64,000 nt of DNA from Chelativorans sp. Marseille-P2723 (GTDB lineage Bacteria; Pseudomonadota; Alphaproteobacteria; Rhizobiales; Rhizobiaceae), in contig NZ_CADDWI010000008.1 of assembly GCF_902809845.1 (NCBI RefSeq), positions 372,001-436,000 of the forward strand, given 5' to 3'. Under the pieces are notes generated by a model that had not been told where the DNA came from, did not search any database, and worked only from the letters and a program-made list of their open reading frames with translations. How positions within the stretch are numbered: the first letter of the stretch is position 1; each line of letters opens with the position of its first letter. The position numbers were made by a program, and so were the translations under genes. Of this stretch, positions 27,547-36,695 are shown in pieces.

Positions 27547-28328
27547 TGACAGCGCTCGTCCTGAAGGCGGAGGGGCTTAGCAAGACGTTTAGAAGCCATG
27601 GCCGGATCGTCAAAGCGCTGGACAACGTTTCGCTAGCGCTTGGACGTGGCGAGACACTTGGCCTTGCCGGCCCCTCCGGAAGTGGAAAATCGACGTTTGC
27701 CCGCGTGGTGCTTCGCCTCATCGCTCCCGATTCGGGCCGCGTCGAGATCGACGGGGAAGATTGGCTGGCGCTTGGTGGAAGACGGTTGCGTGCGCGCCGC
27801 CGCCATGTGCAGATGGTCTTTCAGGATCCGCTTTCCGCCTTCAACCCGAGGGCGACGGTCGGTGGTGTTCTTTCAGATCCATTGCGCATCCACGCTCTGG
27901 CAACCCGCAACGAAAGGCCGCACCTTGTCGATGAACTTCTGGAGCGCGTGGGCCTGTCGCCTGAGCTTGCCCGCCGCGCTATCCACGAGATTTCCGGCGG
28001 TCAGCGGCAGCGCGTCGCCATCGCCCGCGCCCTTGCCACAAGGCCCTCGCTCATCGTTCTGGACGAAGCGGTTTCCGCCCTTGACGTTTCCCTGCGAGGC
28101 CGAATCTTGGAACTCCTGGCTGGCATCCAGAAAGCCGAAGGAATTTCCTACATCTTCGTCTCCCACGACCTTGCCGCCGTACGAATCATCTCTCATCGGG
28201 TTGCCATCATGGATGAGGGACGAATCGTTGAAACGGGCCCAACCGAGTCCGTGATCAGCAACCCGCAGTCTGCCACTGCCCAGACGCTTGTGGAGTCGGT
28301 GCCGAAGCTTGCTCTGCGGCCGGAATGA
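27546..28328 (+). CDS. ABC transporter ATP-binding protein (DppF/NikE type)
   Basis: 260-residue second ATPase with Walker A GPSGSGKSTFARV, signature ISGGQRQRVAIA and Walker B LIVLDEAVSALD; alanine-valine replaces the more usual PTS after the catalytic glutamate. It is short like its partner and ends without the oligopeptide-type C-terminal domain. The start overlaps the previous stop by one base (TGATG). It closes the importer operon. Confidence 0.9.
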   Translation: MTALVLKAEGLSKTFRSHGRIVKALDNVSLALGRGETLGLAGPSGSGKSTFARVVLRLIAPDSGRVEIDGEDWLALGGRRLRARRRHVQMVFQDPLSAFNPRATVGGVLSDPLRIHALATRNERPHLVDELLERVGLSPELARRAIHEISGGQRQRVAIARALATRPSLIVLDEAVSALDVSLRGRILELLAGIQKAEGISYIFVSHDLAAVRIISHRVAIMDEGRIVETGPTESVISNPQSATAQTLVESVPKLALRPE

Positions 28329-28556
28329 TTTTCGCACTTGCGCGTTGTGGGGCAGGCAGTTGTCTAAAACTTCCGGCTGGTGCGCGACATGCTTTGTGTT
28401 CCGCCTCGAGCCGCGCTACAGGTAATTGCGGCAGACGATAGGATCTATCGCAACGCAACTGCGTTGAAAAACAGTCGTTTATGCGGTTGTGGGGGCGGCA
28501 AACGTATTTGCTCCAGCACGGACCGTGCCGTGCCAGTTTGAATGCAGGAGGGCCCC

Positions 28557-29975
28557 TTGAGCGAGCCGGAAACGCAGGCGAATGAGAGCGGCCCCACCGA
28601 GATGCCGATGCATGGGATCTATGGCGAGGATGGCGCGGTCTCTGCTGCCTTTCTCGCGCATGTCGGCGCAGCCATTGCCGAGGGGAACACGGTTGCCCTC
28701 AAAGCCGATGTCGGTTCGCGGCACCAGTCTGAAATCGGCGATCTTCTGGAAGCATTGTCACCCGAGCAACGCCGGTCGCTTGTCAGTCTCATGGGTGCGG
28801 AATTCGACTTTACCGCCCTGACGGAGGTCGATGAGGCCATCCGCCTCGACATTGTGGAAAGCTTGAAGCCCGAGCAGATCGCCGAAGCCGTCCAGCAACT
28901 CGATTCCGACGATGCCGTCTATATTCTCGAAGACCTCGATCCTAGGGATCAGGAGCAGATTCTTGCGCAGCTCCCGTTCACCGAGCGGGTAAGGCTACGC
29001 CGCTCTCTCAACTATCCAGAGGAGACCGCTGGGCGGCGGATGCAGACGGAGTTCGTTGCCGTGCCGCCGTTCTGGACCGTCGGGCAGACCATCGACTATA
29101 TGCGCGAGGATCAGAACCTTCCCGATTCCTTCTCACAAATCTTCGTCATAGACCCGACCTTCCGCCTCGTCGGCGCCGTCGACCTCGACCGGATATTGCG
29201 GACCAAACGTTCGGTGAAGGTCGAGGAGATCATGCGCGAGACGCGCCACGCCATTCCCGCTACCATGGACCAGGAGGAGGCGGCGAAGATCTTCGAGCAG
29301 TACGACCTGCTTTCCGCGGCCGTGGTCGACGAGAATGAACGCCTGGTCGGCGTCCTGACCATTGACGACGTGGTGGACGTCATTACTCAGGAAGCGGAGG
29401 AAGACCTGCTGCGCATGGGCGGCGTGGGCGATGAGGAACTATCCGACTCCGTACTTGCGGCGGGGCGTTCGCGCGTGCCGTGGCTGATGGTCAATCTGGT
29501 TACGGCCTTTCTCGCCGCATCTGTCATCAGCCTGTTCGATGCCAGCATACAGCAGGTGGTGGCGCTGGCTGTGCTGATGCCCATCGTTGCCGGCATGGGC
29601 GGCAATGCCGGGTCGCAGACCATGACCGTAACGGTGCGCGCGCTCGCAACCGGCGATCTCAGCATCTACAATGCAGGCCGCATTATCCGTCGTGAGCTGG
29701 GTGTTGGCCTTTTGAACGGTTTTGTCTTTGCAACCCTCATCGGCCTGATCGCCGGTATCTGGTTCGACAGCGTCACCATTGGCGGCATCATCGCTTCTGC
29801 CATGATCATCAACATGTTCGTCGCGGCCCTTGCCGGTATCCTGATTCCGCTGCTCCTTTCCCGGCTCGGGGCTGATCCCGCCGTTGCCTCGGCGGTTTTC
29901 CTGACGGCAATTACGGATGTGGTAGGGTTCTTCGCCTTTCTCGGCCTCGCCACATGGTGGTACGGGCTGCTTTGA
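28557..29975 (+). CDS. mgtE: Magnesium transporter MgtE
   Basis: About 472 residues. N-terminal MgtE_N superhelix (for example LDSDDAVYILEDLDPRDQEQIL), two CBS domains around residues 140-260 (including GVLTIDDVVDVI), and a five-segment C-terminal channel with PIVAGMGGNAGSQTMTVTVR, the diagnostic pore motif. The N-domain and CBS pair sense cytoplasmic magnesium and gate the channel. A TTG at 28557 has AGGAGGG four bases upstream; an ATG at 28542 is the alternative start, five codons longer. Monocistronic, 213 bases after the importer operon. Confidence 0.9.
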   Translation: MSEPETQANESGPTEMPMHGIYGEDGAVSAAFLAHVGAAIAEGNTVALKADVGSRHQSEIGDLLEALSPEQRRSLVSLMGAEFDFTALTEVDEAIRLDIVESLKPEQIAEAVQQLDSDDAVYILEDLDPRDQEQILAQLPFTERVRLRRSLNYPEETAGRRMQTEFVAVPPFWTVGQTIDYMREDQNLPDSFSQIFVIDPTFRLVGAVDLDRILRTKRSVKVEEIMRETRHAIPATMDQEEAAKIFEQYDLLSAAVVDENERLVGVLTIDDVVDVITQEAEEDLLRMGGVGDEELSDSVLAAGRSRVPWLMVNLVTAFLAASVISLFDASIQQVVALAVLMPIVAGMGGNAGSQTMTVTVRALATGDLSIYNAGRIIRRELGVGLLNGFVFATLIGLIAGIWFDSVTIGGIIASAMIINMFVAALAGILIPLLLSRLGADPAVASAVFLTAITDVVGFFAFLGLATWWYGLL

Positions 29976-30006
29976 TCTCCCGCGCCAACCGTGCTCCGCA
30001 TGAAAT

Positions 30007-31248
30007 TCAAGCCTCCACGGTCGCAGCTGTTCTGCGCGAGCGAAGGAGGATCGTCAGCATCACTGTCACGTTGAGGATGTTCCAGGCGATGCCATTGATG
30101 AAGGCGGCGCGATAGGAGCCGGTGAGATCATAAATCCAGCCGGACATCCAGCCGCCAACGGCCATTCCGACGATGGTTGCCATGATGATGATGCCGACGC
30201 GCTGCCCGGCTTCATGGGCCGGCAGATATTCGCGTATGATGATGGCGTAGCAGGGTACGATGCCGCCCTGCGCCAGCCCGAATACCAGCGAAACAATATA
30301 AAGCGAGGTCAGCCCGTTGAAGGGAATGTAGAGCAGCAGGGATAAGCCTTGCAGTACCGAACCGATGAGGAGTGTACGAACGCCGCCGATATGATCGGCA
30401 AGAACACCCGACGCCAGTCGGCTGAGGATGCCGCCGGCCAGCATCAGCGAAAGCATCTCCGCCCCGCGAGCGACGCCATAGCCAAGGTCCATGCAGTAGG
30501 CAACGATGTGCACCTGAGGCATGGACATGGCGACACAGCAGGCAAGGCCGGCGACGACGAGCAGGCTTTGTAAAACGGCTGGCGAAAACGGAGGTGAGTC
30601 CGGCCGTTGGCGTATGCCTCTCTTTCTCGGCAGGTTCCCGGCGCTGGGTGCGGGCGGTCGAGCGCGCAAAAGAAGCGTCATAGGTACGATCGTGACGATG
30701 CAGAACAGGCCGATGCATAGGAAGGTCATGCGCCAGCCGATGTCCGGCAACATGAACTTCATCATTGTCGGCCAGACGACGCCGGCAGCGTAATTGCCGC
30801 TCGCGGCAGCCGCCACCGCCACCCCGCGATGCCGCTCAAACCAGTGGGAGATATCCGCGATCAGCGGGCCAAAGGCCGTTGATGCGCCAAGCCCGACAAG
30901 TGCCTGCAGAAAAACGAACTGCCAGAGCGATTGGGCGAAAGCGGAAAGGATAAAGCCGAGACCGAGGGAGACACCCGCCGCAGCCATGGGGATGGCGATT
31001 CCTAGGCGATCCACGTAGCGGCCGATAATGACGTTTCCTACCGCGAAACCGACCATCATCGAGGTATAGGGAAGGGAGGCTTCGCCTCGCACCACCGAAA
31101 ATTCCGCCTGCACATTCGGGAGGGCTATGACGAAGGCCCACATGCCGACGCCGGCGATGGTGCCGAGCAGTATGCATATGCCAAGCCGCAGCCAGGCCTC
31201 CTTGTCGTCCGGCCTGCGCTTTTCGACCTCGGGGACGGGTTGCAGCAT
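30007..31248 (-). CDS. MFS transporter (oxalate/monocarboxylate-like)
   Basis: About 413 residues with twelve hydrophobic segments. The loop 2-3 signature is IIGRYVDRLGIAIPMAAAG, and ADHIGGVRTLLIGS is the matching C-half loop. Overall layout resembles the OxlT/monocarboxylate porter group, but the substrate is not determined. TAGGAG precedes the GTG-ATG pair at 31251/31248. It converges with mgtE and is followed upstream by an intergenic repeat. Confidence 0.82.
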   Translation of the reverse strand: MLQPVPEVEKRRPDDKEAWLRLGICILLGTIAGVGMWAFVIALPNVQAEFSVVRGEASLPYTSMMVGFAVGNVIIGRYVDRLGIAIPMAAAGVSLGLGFILSAFAQSLWQFVFLQALVGLGASTAFGPLIADISHWFERHRGVAVAAAASGNYAAGVVWPTMMKFMLPDIGWRMTFLCIGLFCIVTIVPMTLLLRARPPAPSAGNLPRKRGIRQRPDSPPFSPAVLQSLLVVAGLACCVAMSMPQVHIVAYCMDLGYGVARGAEMLSLMLAGGILSRLASGVLADHIGGVRTLLIGSVLQGLSLLLYIPFNGLTSLYIVSLVFGLAQGGIVPCYAIIIREYLPAHEAGQRVGIIIMATIVGMAVGGWMSGWIYDLTGSYRAAFINGIAWNILNVTVMLTILLRSRRTAATVEA

Positions 31249-31258
31249 CACAGGCTCC

Positions 31259-31354
31259 TAGAGCAATTTCAGGAAAGGTGGATACCGGTTTCCGTCCGGA
31301 GTTGCGAAAACAAAGGTTCGGATCATAGCTTCGATGAGATCCTGAAACGATCTA
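31259..31354. repeat. RIME-like intergenic repeat element
   Basis: A 96-base element with imperfect terminal inverted repeats: 31259-31274 (TAGAGCAATTTCAGGA) and the complement of 31340-31354 (TAGATCGTTTCAGGA). Inside are ACCGGTTTCCGTCCGG and a 20-base core at 31307-31326 also found at 3396-3415. The wording matches the short palindromic repeats scattered through rhizobial intergenic regions. It lies upstream of the MFS gene and probably forms a large hairpin. Confidence 0.7.
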
Positions 31355-31497
31355 AAAGCGTACGATAAGCCATTCATAAAGGGCTTCCGCAACAGAGCAT
31401 AGAGCCACGGGCGGCAACCGGCTGTCCTTGGGCCGGCAAGCCCTTCGTGGGGGAACGATCAACCTTGCTGGAACAAAGGTTTGGACCCTTACCCAAC

Positions 31498-32793
31498 TTA
31501 AGGCTCGGTCCGCTGGTGTCTTGCACGCTTGAAGGTATAGCCAGTCTCCACTGCCTGCCGCCCGAATTTCTCCCGCAGAGTGTCGATCGCGCCTTCGGCC
31601 AGCGCCCGCTTATGGGAAAGAGTATCGACAAGGTCGGGCGGGTCGGCTTTTGCCGCGTCGGTAAGATCGCTTACCCCGATGCCGATGAGGCGGAAGAAGG
31701 TGCCATCTGCTTCGCGCTTGAGCATGTCGAGGCCGGTAGCGAAGATCCGGTCTGCAAGCCGCGTTGGGTCGCTGAGCTGGCGGTTGCGGGTGCGGATGCG
31801 AAAGTCGCGGGTCTTCAGCTTCAGCACCACGGTCCGTCCCGCGATCCCCGCCTTCTTGAGCCGTTCGGAAACGCGCTCTGAAAGCGCCCGAAGGACTGGT
31901 AGCAGGTCGTCCAACTGTGAAAGATCGCGGTCGAAGGTCGTCTCGGAGGAAACGCTCTTGGCCGCTTCACGGGGCTTCACCTTCCGCTCGTCCTGCCCGC
32001 GCGCGAGCCGGTAGAGCCGGTCGCCCATGGTGCCGTAGCGGCGCATGAGATCGGCGCGTTCTATGCGCTGCAACTGACCGATGGTGCGGATGCCGTCATT
32101 CGCGAGCGTGGCAGCGAAAGCCTCGCCTACACCCCAGATTATGGAGACTGGCCGCTCTGCCAGGAAGGCGAGCGCTTCCTTCCGGCCGATGACCGAGAAG
32201 CCTCGCGGCTTGTTGAGGTCCGAGGCGACCTTTGCAAGAAATTTGCAATAGGAAAGGCCGATAGAAGCGGTGATGCCGATTTCCTCTTCGAGCTGCGCCG
32301 CGAATCGGGCCAGCACCATGGCGGGTGGGGCTCCGTGCAGTCGCTCCGTCCCGGAAAGGTCGAGAAACGCCTCATCGATGGAAAGCGGCTCCACCATCGG
32401 CGTGAGAGCCAGCATCATCTCCCGTACATGCCGTCCGACGCGCGCGTATTTTTCCATGTCTGGCTTGATGACCACGGCTTCGGGGCAAGCCTCCAATGCC
32501 TTGAACATGGGCATTGCCGAGCGCACGCCCCTGATGCGGGCGATGTAACAGGCGGTAGAGACCACGCCGCGTTTCCCCCCTCCCACGATCACCGGCTTGT
32601 CCCGCAGGGCAGGATTGTCGCGCTTCTCGATGGCTGCATAGAAGGCGTCGCAGTCGATATGGGCGATCGCCAGCCGCTCCAGTTCCCCGTGCTGGATGAT
32701 GCGCGGACTACCGCAATGGCGGCAACGCCGCTCTCCCGCCGCCGGCCGGGAGCGGCAGTCGCGGCATATGCCGGGCGGCAAGGTGCTAGCCAT
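31498..32793 (-). CDS. dinB: DNA polymerase IV
   Basis: 431-residue Y-family translesion polymerase. The catalytic motifs are [12 protein letters not shown], the [17 protein letters not shown] finger region and SIDEAFLDL, followed by the helix-hairpin-helix thumb and the little-finger domain. It carries an N-terminal extension of about 40 residues with paired cysteines (ICRDCRSRP and CRHCG), a small zinc-ribbon-like module absent from E. coli DinB. DUF3572 lies 27 bases upstream on the same strand. SOS control is likely but no LexA box was identified. Confidence 0.92.
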   Translation of the reverse strand: MASTLPPGICRDCRSRPAAGERRCRHCGSPRIIQHGELERLAIAHIDCDAFYAAIEKRDNPALRDKPVIVGGGKRGVVSTACYIARIRGVRSAMPMFKALEACPEAVVIKPDMEKYARVGRHVREMMLALTPMVEPLSIDEAFLDLSGTERLHGAPPAMVLARFAAQLEEEIGITASIGLSYCKFLAKVASDLNKPRGFSVIGRKEALAFLAERPVSIIWGVGEAFAATLANDGIRTIGQLQRIERADLMRRYGTMGDRLYRLARGQDERKVKPREAAKSVSSETTFDRDLSQLDDLLPVLRALSERVSERLKKAGIAGRTVVLKLKTRDFRIRTRNRQLSDPTRLADRIFATGLDMLKREADGTFFRLIGIGVSDLTDAAKADPPDLVDTLSHKRALAEGAIDTLREKFGRQAVETGYTFKRARHQRTEP

Positions 32794-32820
32794 GACGGAG
32801 CTGCCGGAACATGAGACCTG

Positions 32821-33105
32821 CTATGGCTGAATATCCCAGCCGTCATCGCCAAAAGGCAGTTGTCTGTGGGCGGCGGCGACATCCGGGGGCTCGACGCCAG
32901 CCGCCTCGCTGAAGGCCAGCAGCGTTGGCTCGTGCGCGAGCACGAATTGCAAGACACCGGCAAGAAAGCCCGGCTCATTGGCCGCCCTGCGGATTTCGCC
33001 CGCTTCAATGCCGGTGATTGCAAGAAACCGTGGCAGAAGCTGCGGGTCGGATGCGATGAAACCAAGCGCCCTCACGCCGATGGCTTCGGCCTCTTCCGGT
33101 GACAT
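32821..33105 (-). CDS. DUF3572 family protein
   Basis: 94-residue soluble helical protein typical of alphaproteobacteria. Family-type sequences are ALGFIASDPQLLPRFLAITG and PGFLAGVLQFVLAHEPTLLAF. The function is unknown. It precedes dinB on the same strand, an arrangement often kept in Hyphomicrobiales, and is divergent from divK. ATG 33105 is the only sensible start. Confidence 0.85.
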   Translation of the reverse strand: MSPEEAEAIGVRALGFIASDPQLLPRFLAITGIEAGEIRRAANEPGFLAGVLQFVLAHEPTLLAFSEAAGVEPPDVAAAHRQLPFGDDGWDIQP

Positions 33106-33310
33106 GGAGCCGGCTCCTCATATTTCGCTTTTCGCATGTGATGCTGTAATATGGCATAGGAGCAAGCGCCCGAAGGCGCAATAGCGCAAAGGATACCTGC
33201 AAATTCGACCGCTACAATTTCCCTTTCGTAAAAGAATTCATGCAACAAGCGGGTAGGGCGCACCACGAGAGCGCGCGTCTTCGGGGCGCTTTAGTCGGTA
33301 CGGGGTATCT

Positions 33311-33682
33311 ATGCCGAAAAAGGTGATGATCGTCGAGGATAACGAGCTGAACATGAAGCTCTTCCGCGACCTTATTGAGGCCAGCGGCTACGAAACGGTA
33401 CGCACGCGCAATGGCCTACAGGCTCTGGATCTTGCGCGCGATCATCGTCCGGACCTGATCCTGATGGATATCCAGCTGCCGGAAGTCTCCGGCCTGGAAG
33501 TCACCAAGTGGCTCAAGGAGGACGAGGAACTGCACACCATTCCCGTGATTGCCGTCACTGCCTTTGCCATGAAGGGCGACGAGGAACGTATCCGCCAGGG
33601 GGGGTGCGAGGCCTATATCTCGAAACCTATTTCGGTCCCCAGCTTTCTGGAAACGATCAAGTCCTATCTCGGAGAAGCGTAA
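33311..33682 (+). CDS. divK: Cell-cycle response regulator DivK
   Basis: 123-residue single-domain receiver with acidic pocket VEDNE, phospho-acceptor Asp in [10 protein letters not shown] (about residue 53), conserved Thr/Ala and lysine in ISKPIS. DivK is phosphorylated by DivJ and dephosphorylated by PleC and steers the CckA-CtrA pathway that controls polarity and replication in alphaproteobacteria. pleD follows 40 bases later, the Caulobacter-like order. No CtrA box (TTAA-N7-TTAA) was found upstream. Confidence 0.93.
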   Translation: MPKKVMIVEDNELNMKLFRDLIEASGYETVRTRNGLQALDLARDHRPDLILMDIQLPEVSGLEVTKWLKEDEELHTIPVIAVTAFAMKGDEERIRQGGCEAYISKPISVPSFLETIKSYLGEA

Positions 33683-33722
33683 TGAGCCGGGGGGCGGCGT
33701 GTCATGGACGGGGCGGCGGGCC

Positions 33723-35087
33723 ATGACTGCGCGCATCCTCGTCGTCGATGACGTTTCGGCGAATCTGAAGTTGTTGGAAGCACGGCTTCTGGCCGAGTAT
33801 TACGATGTGGTAACCGCATCAAATGGTCCCGATGCAATCGAGATCTGCGAACTGAGCAAGGTCGATGTCGTTCTCCTCGATGTGATGATGCCAGGCATGG
33901 ACGGCTTCCAGGTCTGCCGCATGCTGAAGGCGAGTCCTGCTACAACGCACATTCCGATAATTATGATCACGGCGCTCAGTCGGCCCGCTGACCGGGTAAG
34001 GGGGTTAGAGGCGGGTGCCGACGATTTTCTCACCAAGCCCGTGAATGACCTGCAGCTCCTTACCCGGGTGAAGAGCCTGGCGCGGCTGAAAGCACTGACG
34101 GACGAGTTGCGCCTGAGAGCCGCAACGACGCGCAATATCGGCGTAGAGCAACTCCTTGAAAAGAGGGCAGGGGAGGACGACATCCCAACCGTGCTTCTCG
34201 TGGAGGAGGACCCGGTTCATGCCCGGCAGATCCGACACATCCTGCGCGATCATTTCGATCTCGATGTCACGCATGATGCAGCGAGCACGCTGGTCCGCGC
34301 TTCTAGCCACAGTTATGATACCATCATCGTTTCAATGGCGCTCGGGCAGGACCCACTTAGATTATGTTCCCGCCTGCGGGCGATGGAAAGCACGCATCTC
34401 GTGCCGATTATCCTACTTGCCGGCGATAAAGATGAGGAACGGATCATCCGAGGGCTGGAACTGGCGGTCAACGACTACGTCCTAAAGCCAGTCGAGCGTC
34501 AGGAACTTATCGCACGCTTGCGAACGCAGATCCGCCGCAAGCGCTATAATGACGGCCTGCGTTCGAGTGTTGCCAGGACCGTTGAAATGGCGGTCACCGA
34601 CCCGTTGACGGGCCTTCATAACCGCCGATATCTCGACAGCCATCTTGAAAGCCTCTTCGACCGGGCAGATGCCCGCAAACGACCATTGTCCGTTATGATC
34701 GCGGATATAGATCGCTTTAAGGCTATCAATGATACCTGGGGGCATGATGTGGGGGACTCCGTGTTGCGGGAGTTTGCCTCACGCCTGCGCCGCAATCTGC
34801 GTGGTATCGATCTCGTCTGCCGGTACGGCGGCGAGGAGTTCGTCATCGTGATGCCCGAAACCGATTTGGCAGTTGCCAAAAAGGTAGCCGAACGTATTCG
34901 CACGGAAATTGCTGGGGCACCGTTTCCGATCGGGGACGGCCGGCGTTCCGTCACGGTGACTGCCAGCCTTGGAGTGTCCTCCAAATGGGAGGCCGATTCA
35001 GTCGAAGCGCTGATGAAACGAGCCGATTTCGCCGTCTATCAGGCAAAATTGTGCGGCCGGAACCGGGTCGCCGCGTCGGCTGCCTGA
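33723..35087 (+). CDS. pleD: Diguanylate cyclase response regulator PleD
   Basis: About 454 residues with two receiver domains and a C-terminal GGDEF domain. REC1 has the phospho-acceptor in VVLLDVMMPGMDGF (about residue 53). REC2 has VSMALGQD where the acceptor should be, so it is an adaptor, as in Caulobacter PleD. The cyclase site is GGEEF with the inhibitory RxxD motif (RGID) five residues before it, so product inhibition by c-di-GMP is expected. ATG 33723 starts at the family N-terminus; a GTG at 33699 is open. Operon with divK. Confidence 0.92.
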   Translation: MTARILVVDDVSANLKLLEARLLAEYYDVVTASNGPDAIEICELSKVDVVLLDVMMPGMDGFQVCRMLKASPATTHIPIIMITALSRPADRVRGLEAGADDFLTKPVNDLQLLTRVKSLARLKALTDELRLRAATTRNIGVEQLLEKRAGEDDIPTVLLVEEDPVHARQIRHILRDHFDLDVTHDAASTLVRASSHSYDTIIVSMALGQDPLRLCSRLRAMESTHLVPIILLAGDKDEERIIRGLELAVNDYVLKPVERQELIARLRTQIRRKRYNDGLRSSVARTVEMAVTDPLTGLHNRRYLDSHLESLFDRADARKRPLSVMIADIDRFKAINDTWGHDVGDSVLREFASRLRRNLRGIDLVCRYGGEEFVIVMPETDLAVAKKVAERIRTEIAGAPFPIGDGRRSVTVTASLGVSSKWEADSVEALMKRADFAVYQAKLCGRNRVAASAA

Positions 35088-35407
35088 CATTTCAGAAAGT
35101 TTTCGTAAAGTCATTTACCTTAAGGCACACTTTTGACAGTGATGGTTAAGTAAGTGTTGATTTTCGTTGTGAGTTGCGCAACTGTCGCAACCAAAGGTGG
35201 ACGGGGAACACACGAGGCAGGTGAAACCCCGTAACAGAAACCCCATGATGCTCAGGTCCGCCGCATCTCCTGGGTCCGTGGGGTCGGCCGGTTGGCGCTG
35301 GCGAAGTGGCCTCCTCGTACCGCTGCCAGAATAGCCGACCGGCCCCATTTATCAGGGCTGTGCTGAAATCATTGGAGCTATTGGCTGATGAAATCGTCAG
35401 GGGCCCG

Positions 35408-35447
35408 GCGCAGGATGCTCGGTTAAAGCGCAGGATGCTCGGGTAAA
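35408..35447. repeat. Two tandem 20-base units
   Basis: The unit GCGCAGGATGCTCGGTTAAA (35408-35427) is followed directly by a copy (35428-35447) differing at one base. No gene overlaps it. It may be a local duplication in unconstrained sequence or a variable-number locus. Confidence 0.75.
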
Positions 35448-35600
35448 GGCGCGCGCATTCCAGGAAAAGCAGATGTCGGCTTTCCATAAAGATAGCTAAG
35501 ACAAATACTTAGATCGCCCTCAGCGTTTTGTGAAATGCTGAAATGATGCTATTGCATCCTACTGCTGAGCTTTTCAAAGCGGGTCTCAGCGTTGCAAATG

Positions 35601-35621
35601 AAAACGGCGCCTCGGCGCCGT
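35601..35621 (-). terminator. Terminator of rpmG
   Basis: On the minus strand ACGGCGCC and GGCGCCGT form an 8-base stem with a two-base loop (35604-35621), followed by four U. It is 23 bases after the rpmG stop, the right place for an intrinsic terminator. Confidence 0.7.
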
Positions 35622-35644
35622 CACGTCAAACCCGCGTAACAGGC

Positions 35645-35812
35645 TTACTTGATCTTGGCTTCTTTGAACTCGACGTGCTTGCGCGCAATTGGATCGTATT
35701 TGCGCTGCGTCATCTTCTCGGTCATCGTGCGGCTGTTCTTCTTGGTAACATAGAAGTAGCCGGTATCGGCCGTCGACTGGAGCTTGATCTTGATGGTCGT
35801 TGCCTTAGCCAT
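35645..35812 (-). CDS. rpmG: 50S ribosomal protein L33
   Basis: 55-residue basic ribosomal protein, beginning [14 protein letters not shown] and ending [18 protein letters not shown], the standard L33 sequence. It has no CxxC zinc pairs, so it is the zinc-independent form. The frame is open 78 bases upstream, but ATG 35812 is the conserved start. It stands alone downstream of the NUDIX gene with a terminator behind it. Confidence 0.95.
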   Translation of the reverse strand: MAKATTIKIKLQSTADTGYFYVTKKNSRTMTEKMTQRKYDPIARKHVEFKEAKIK

Positions 35813-35933
35813 GATACTCGTCCGTTGTTCTGGTGGCTGAAAGCGGCCCGTCCTAGCTGAAACGGGTGCGCGGAAACTTGCGGCAGACATAAAGACAAAG
35901 CGCGGAAAGTCAAGTCCGCAGGGCCTTTACTGC

Positions 35934-36695
35934 CTATAGGACAGCTCTTTGGAAACGGCCTTGCCGCATCGAATAGAACGGCACGGGATGCCCCGGGCTG
36001 AGGGCACCATCCGCGGAAAGCCGCTCTTCCAGTTCACCGAGCACCGTCCGGGTGATCGCCGGAATCTCGAACTCCATCGCCTCGCGTATGGGAATCCAGG
36101 AAATCTCTTCCAGTTCGTCTGTCGGCCCGCCCTGATCCAGTTCAACGGCCACCTCGCTGCGCCAGGCCGCAAAAAAGCGGGTATCGAAACGGCGTACCCG
36201 TCCAGGGGGCGTGATGGCTCTTGCCACGAAGCGCAAACCGTCAAGCGCTGGGCCTATGCGATGCTCGACAAACCCTTGCCAATGCGGGCTTCGGCTGGCA
36301 AACGGCATCCTTCGGCCCAGCAGCAGCCCTGCCTCTTCATAGGTTTCCCGAATCGCAGAAAGGGCGATTGCCCTTGCACGGGTAGCAGTCACGCATGCTC
36401 CGTGGCCTACCAGTTTTGCTTCCTCGGCGGGATGCAGGTTGGTTGCAACGGCAACCCGGCTGTCCGAAGGGTCCGTCCGCCCGCCCGGAAAAACAAAGCG
36501 TCCCGGCATGAAGGCGTGCCGTCGGTGCCGCCGGCCCATCAGCACGAAATGCTCGCCTTTCCTCTTATCAATCAGGATCAGAGTAGCAGCATCGCGTGGA
36601 CGAAGCGGGCCGGGACCAAGGGCAAAATCACGGGATTCGGCTGCGTCTACCTCGGCCCGTGTAAGGCCATCCTTGATTCTTCCGGGCATCTTCAC
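35934..36695 (-). CDS. NUDIX hydrolase
   Basis: 253-residue hydrolase. The NUDIX box is interrupted by a long insertion: FVFPGG near residue 72 and AIRETYEEAGLLLG near residue 120, giving the REXXEEXG metal-binding core. The insertion class resembles NUDT19-like acyl-CoA or nucleotide diphosphatases, but the substrate is unknown. The start overlaps the DUF983 stop by four bases, so it is the last gene of the topA-rnr-DUF983 operon, an arrangement common in Hyphomicrobiales. Confidence 0.87.
   Translation of the reverse strand: MKMPGRIKDGLTRAEVDAAESRDFALGPGPLRPRDAATLILIDKRKGEHFVLMGRRHRRHAFMPGRFVFPGGRTDPSDSRVAVATNLHPAEEAKLVGHGACVTATRARAIALSAIRETYEEAGLLLGRRMPFASRSPHWQGFVEHRIGPALDGLRFVARAITPPGRVRRFDTRFFAAWRSEVAVELDQGGPTDELEEISWIPIREAMEFEIPAITRTVLGELEERLSADGALSPGHPVPFYSMRQGRFQRAVL

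Larger units (their letters stand above)
35088..35644. other. Gene-free region between pleD and rpmG
   Basis: About 557 bases with no convincing gene. It contains two tandem 20-base units at 35408-35447, the rpmG terminator at 35601-35621, and several weak minus-strand open frames without known motifs. It could include decayed coding sequence. The first 60 bases after pleD are AT-rich. Confidence 0.5.
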
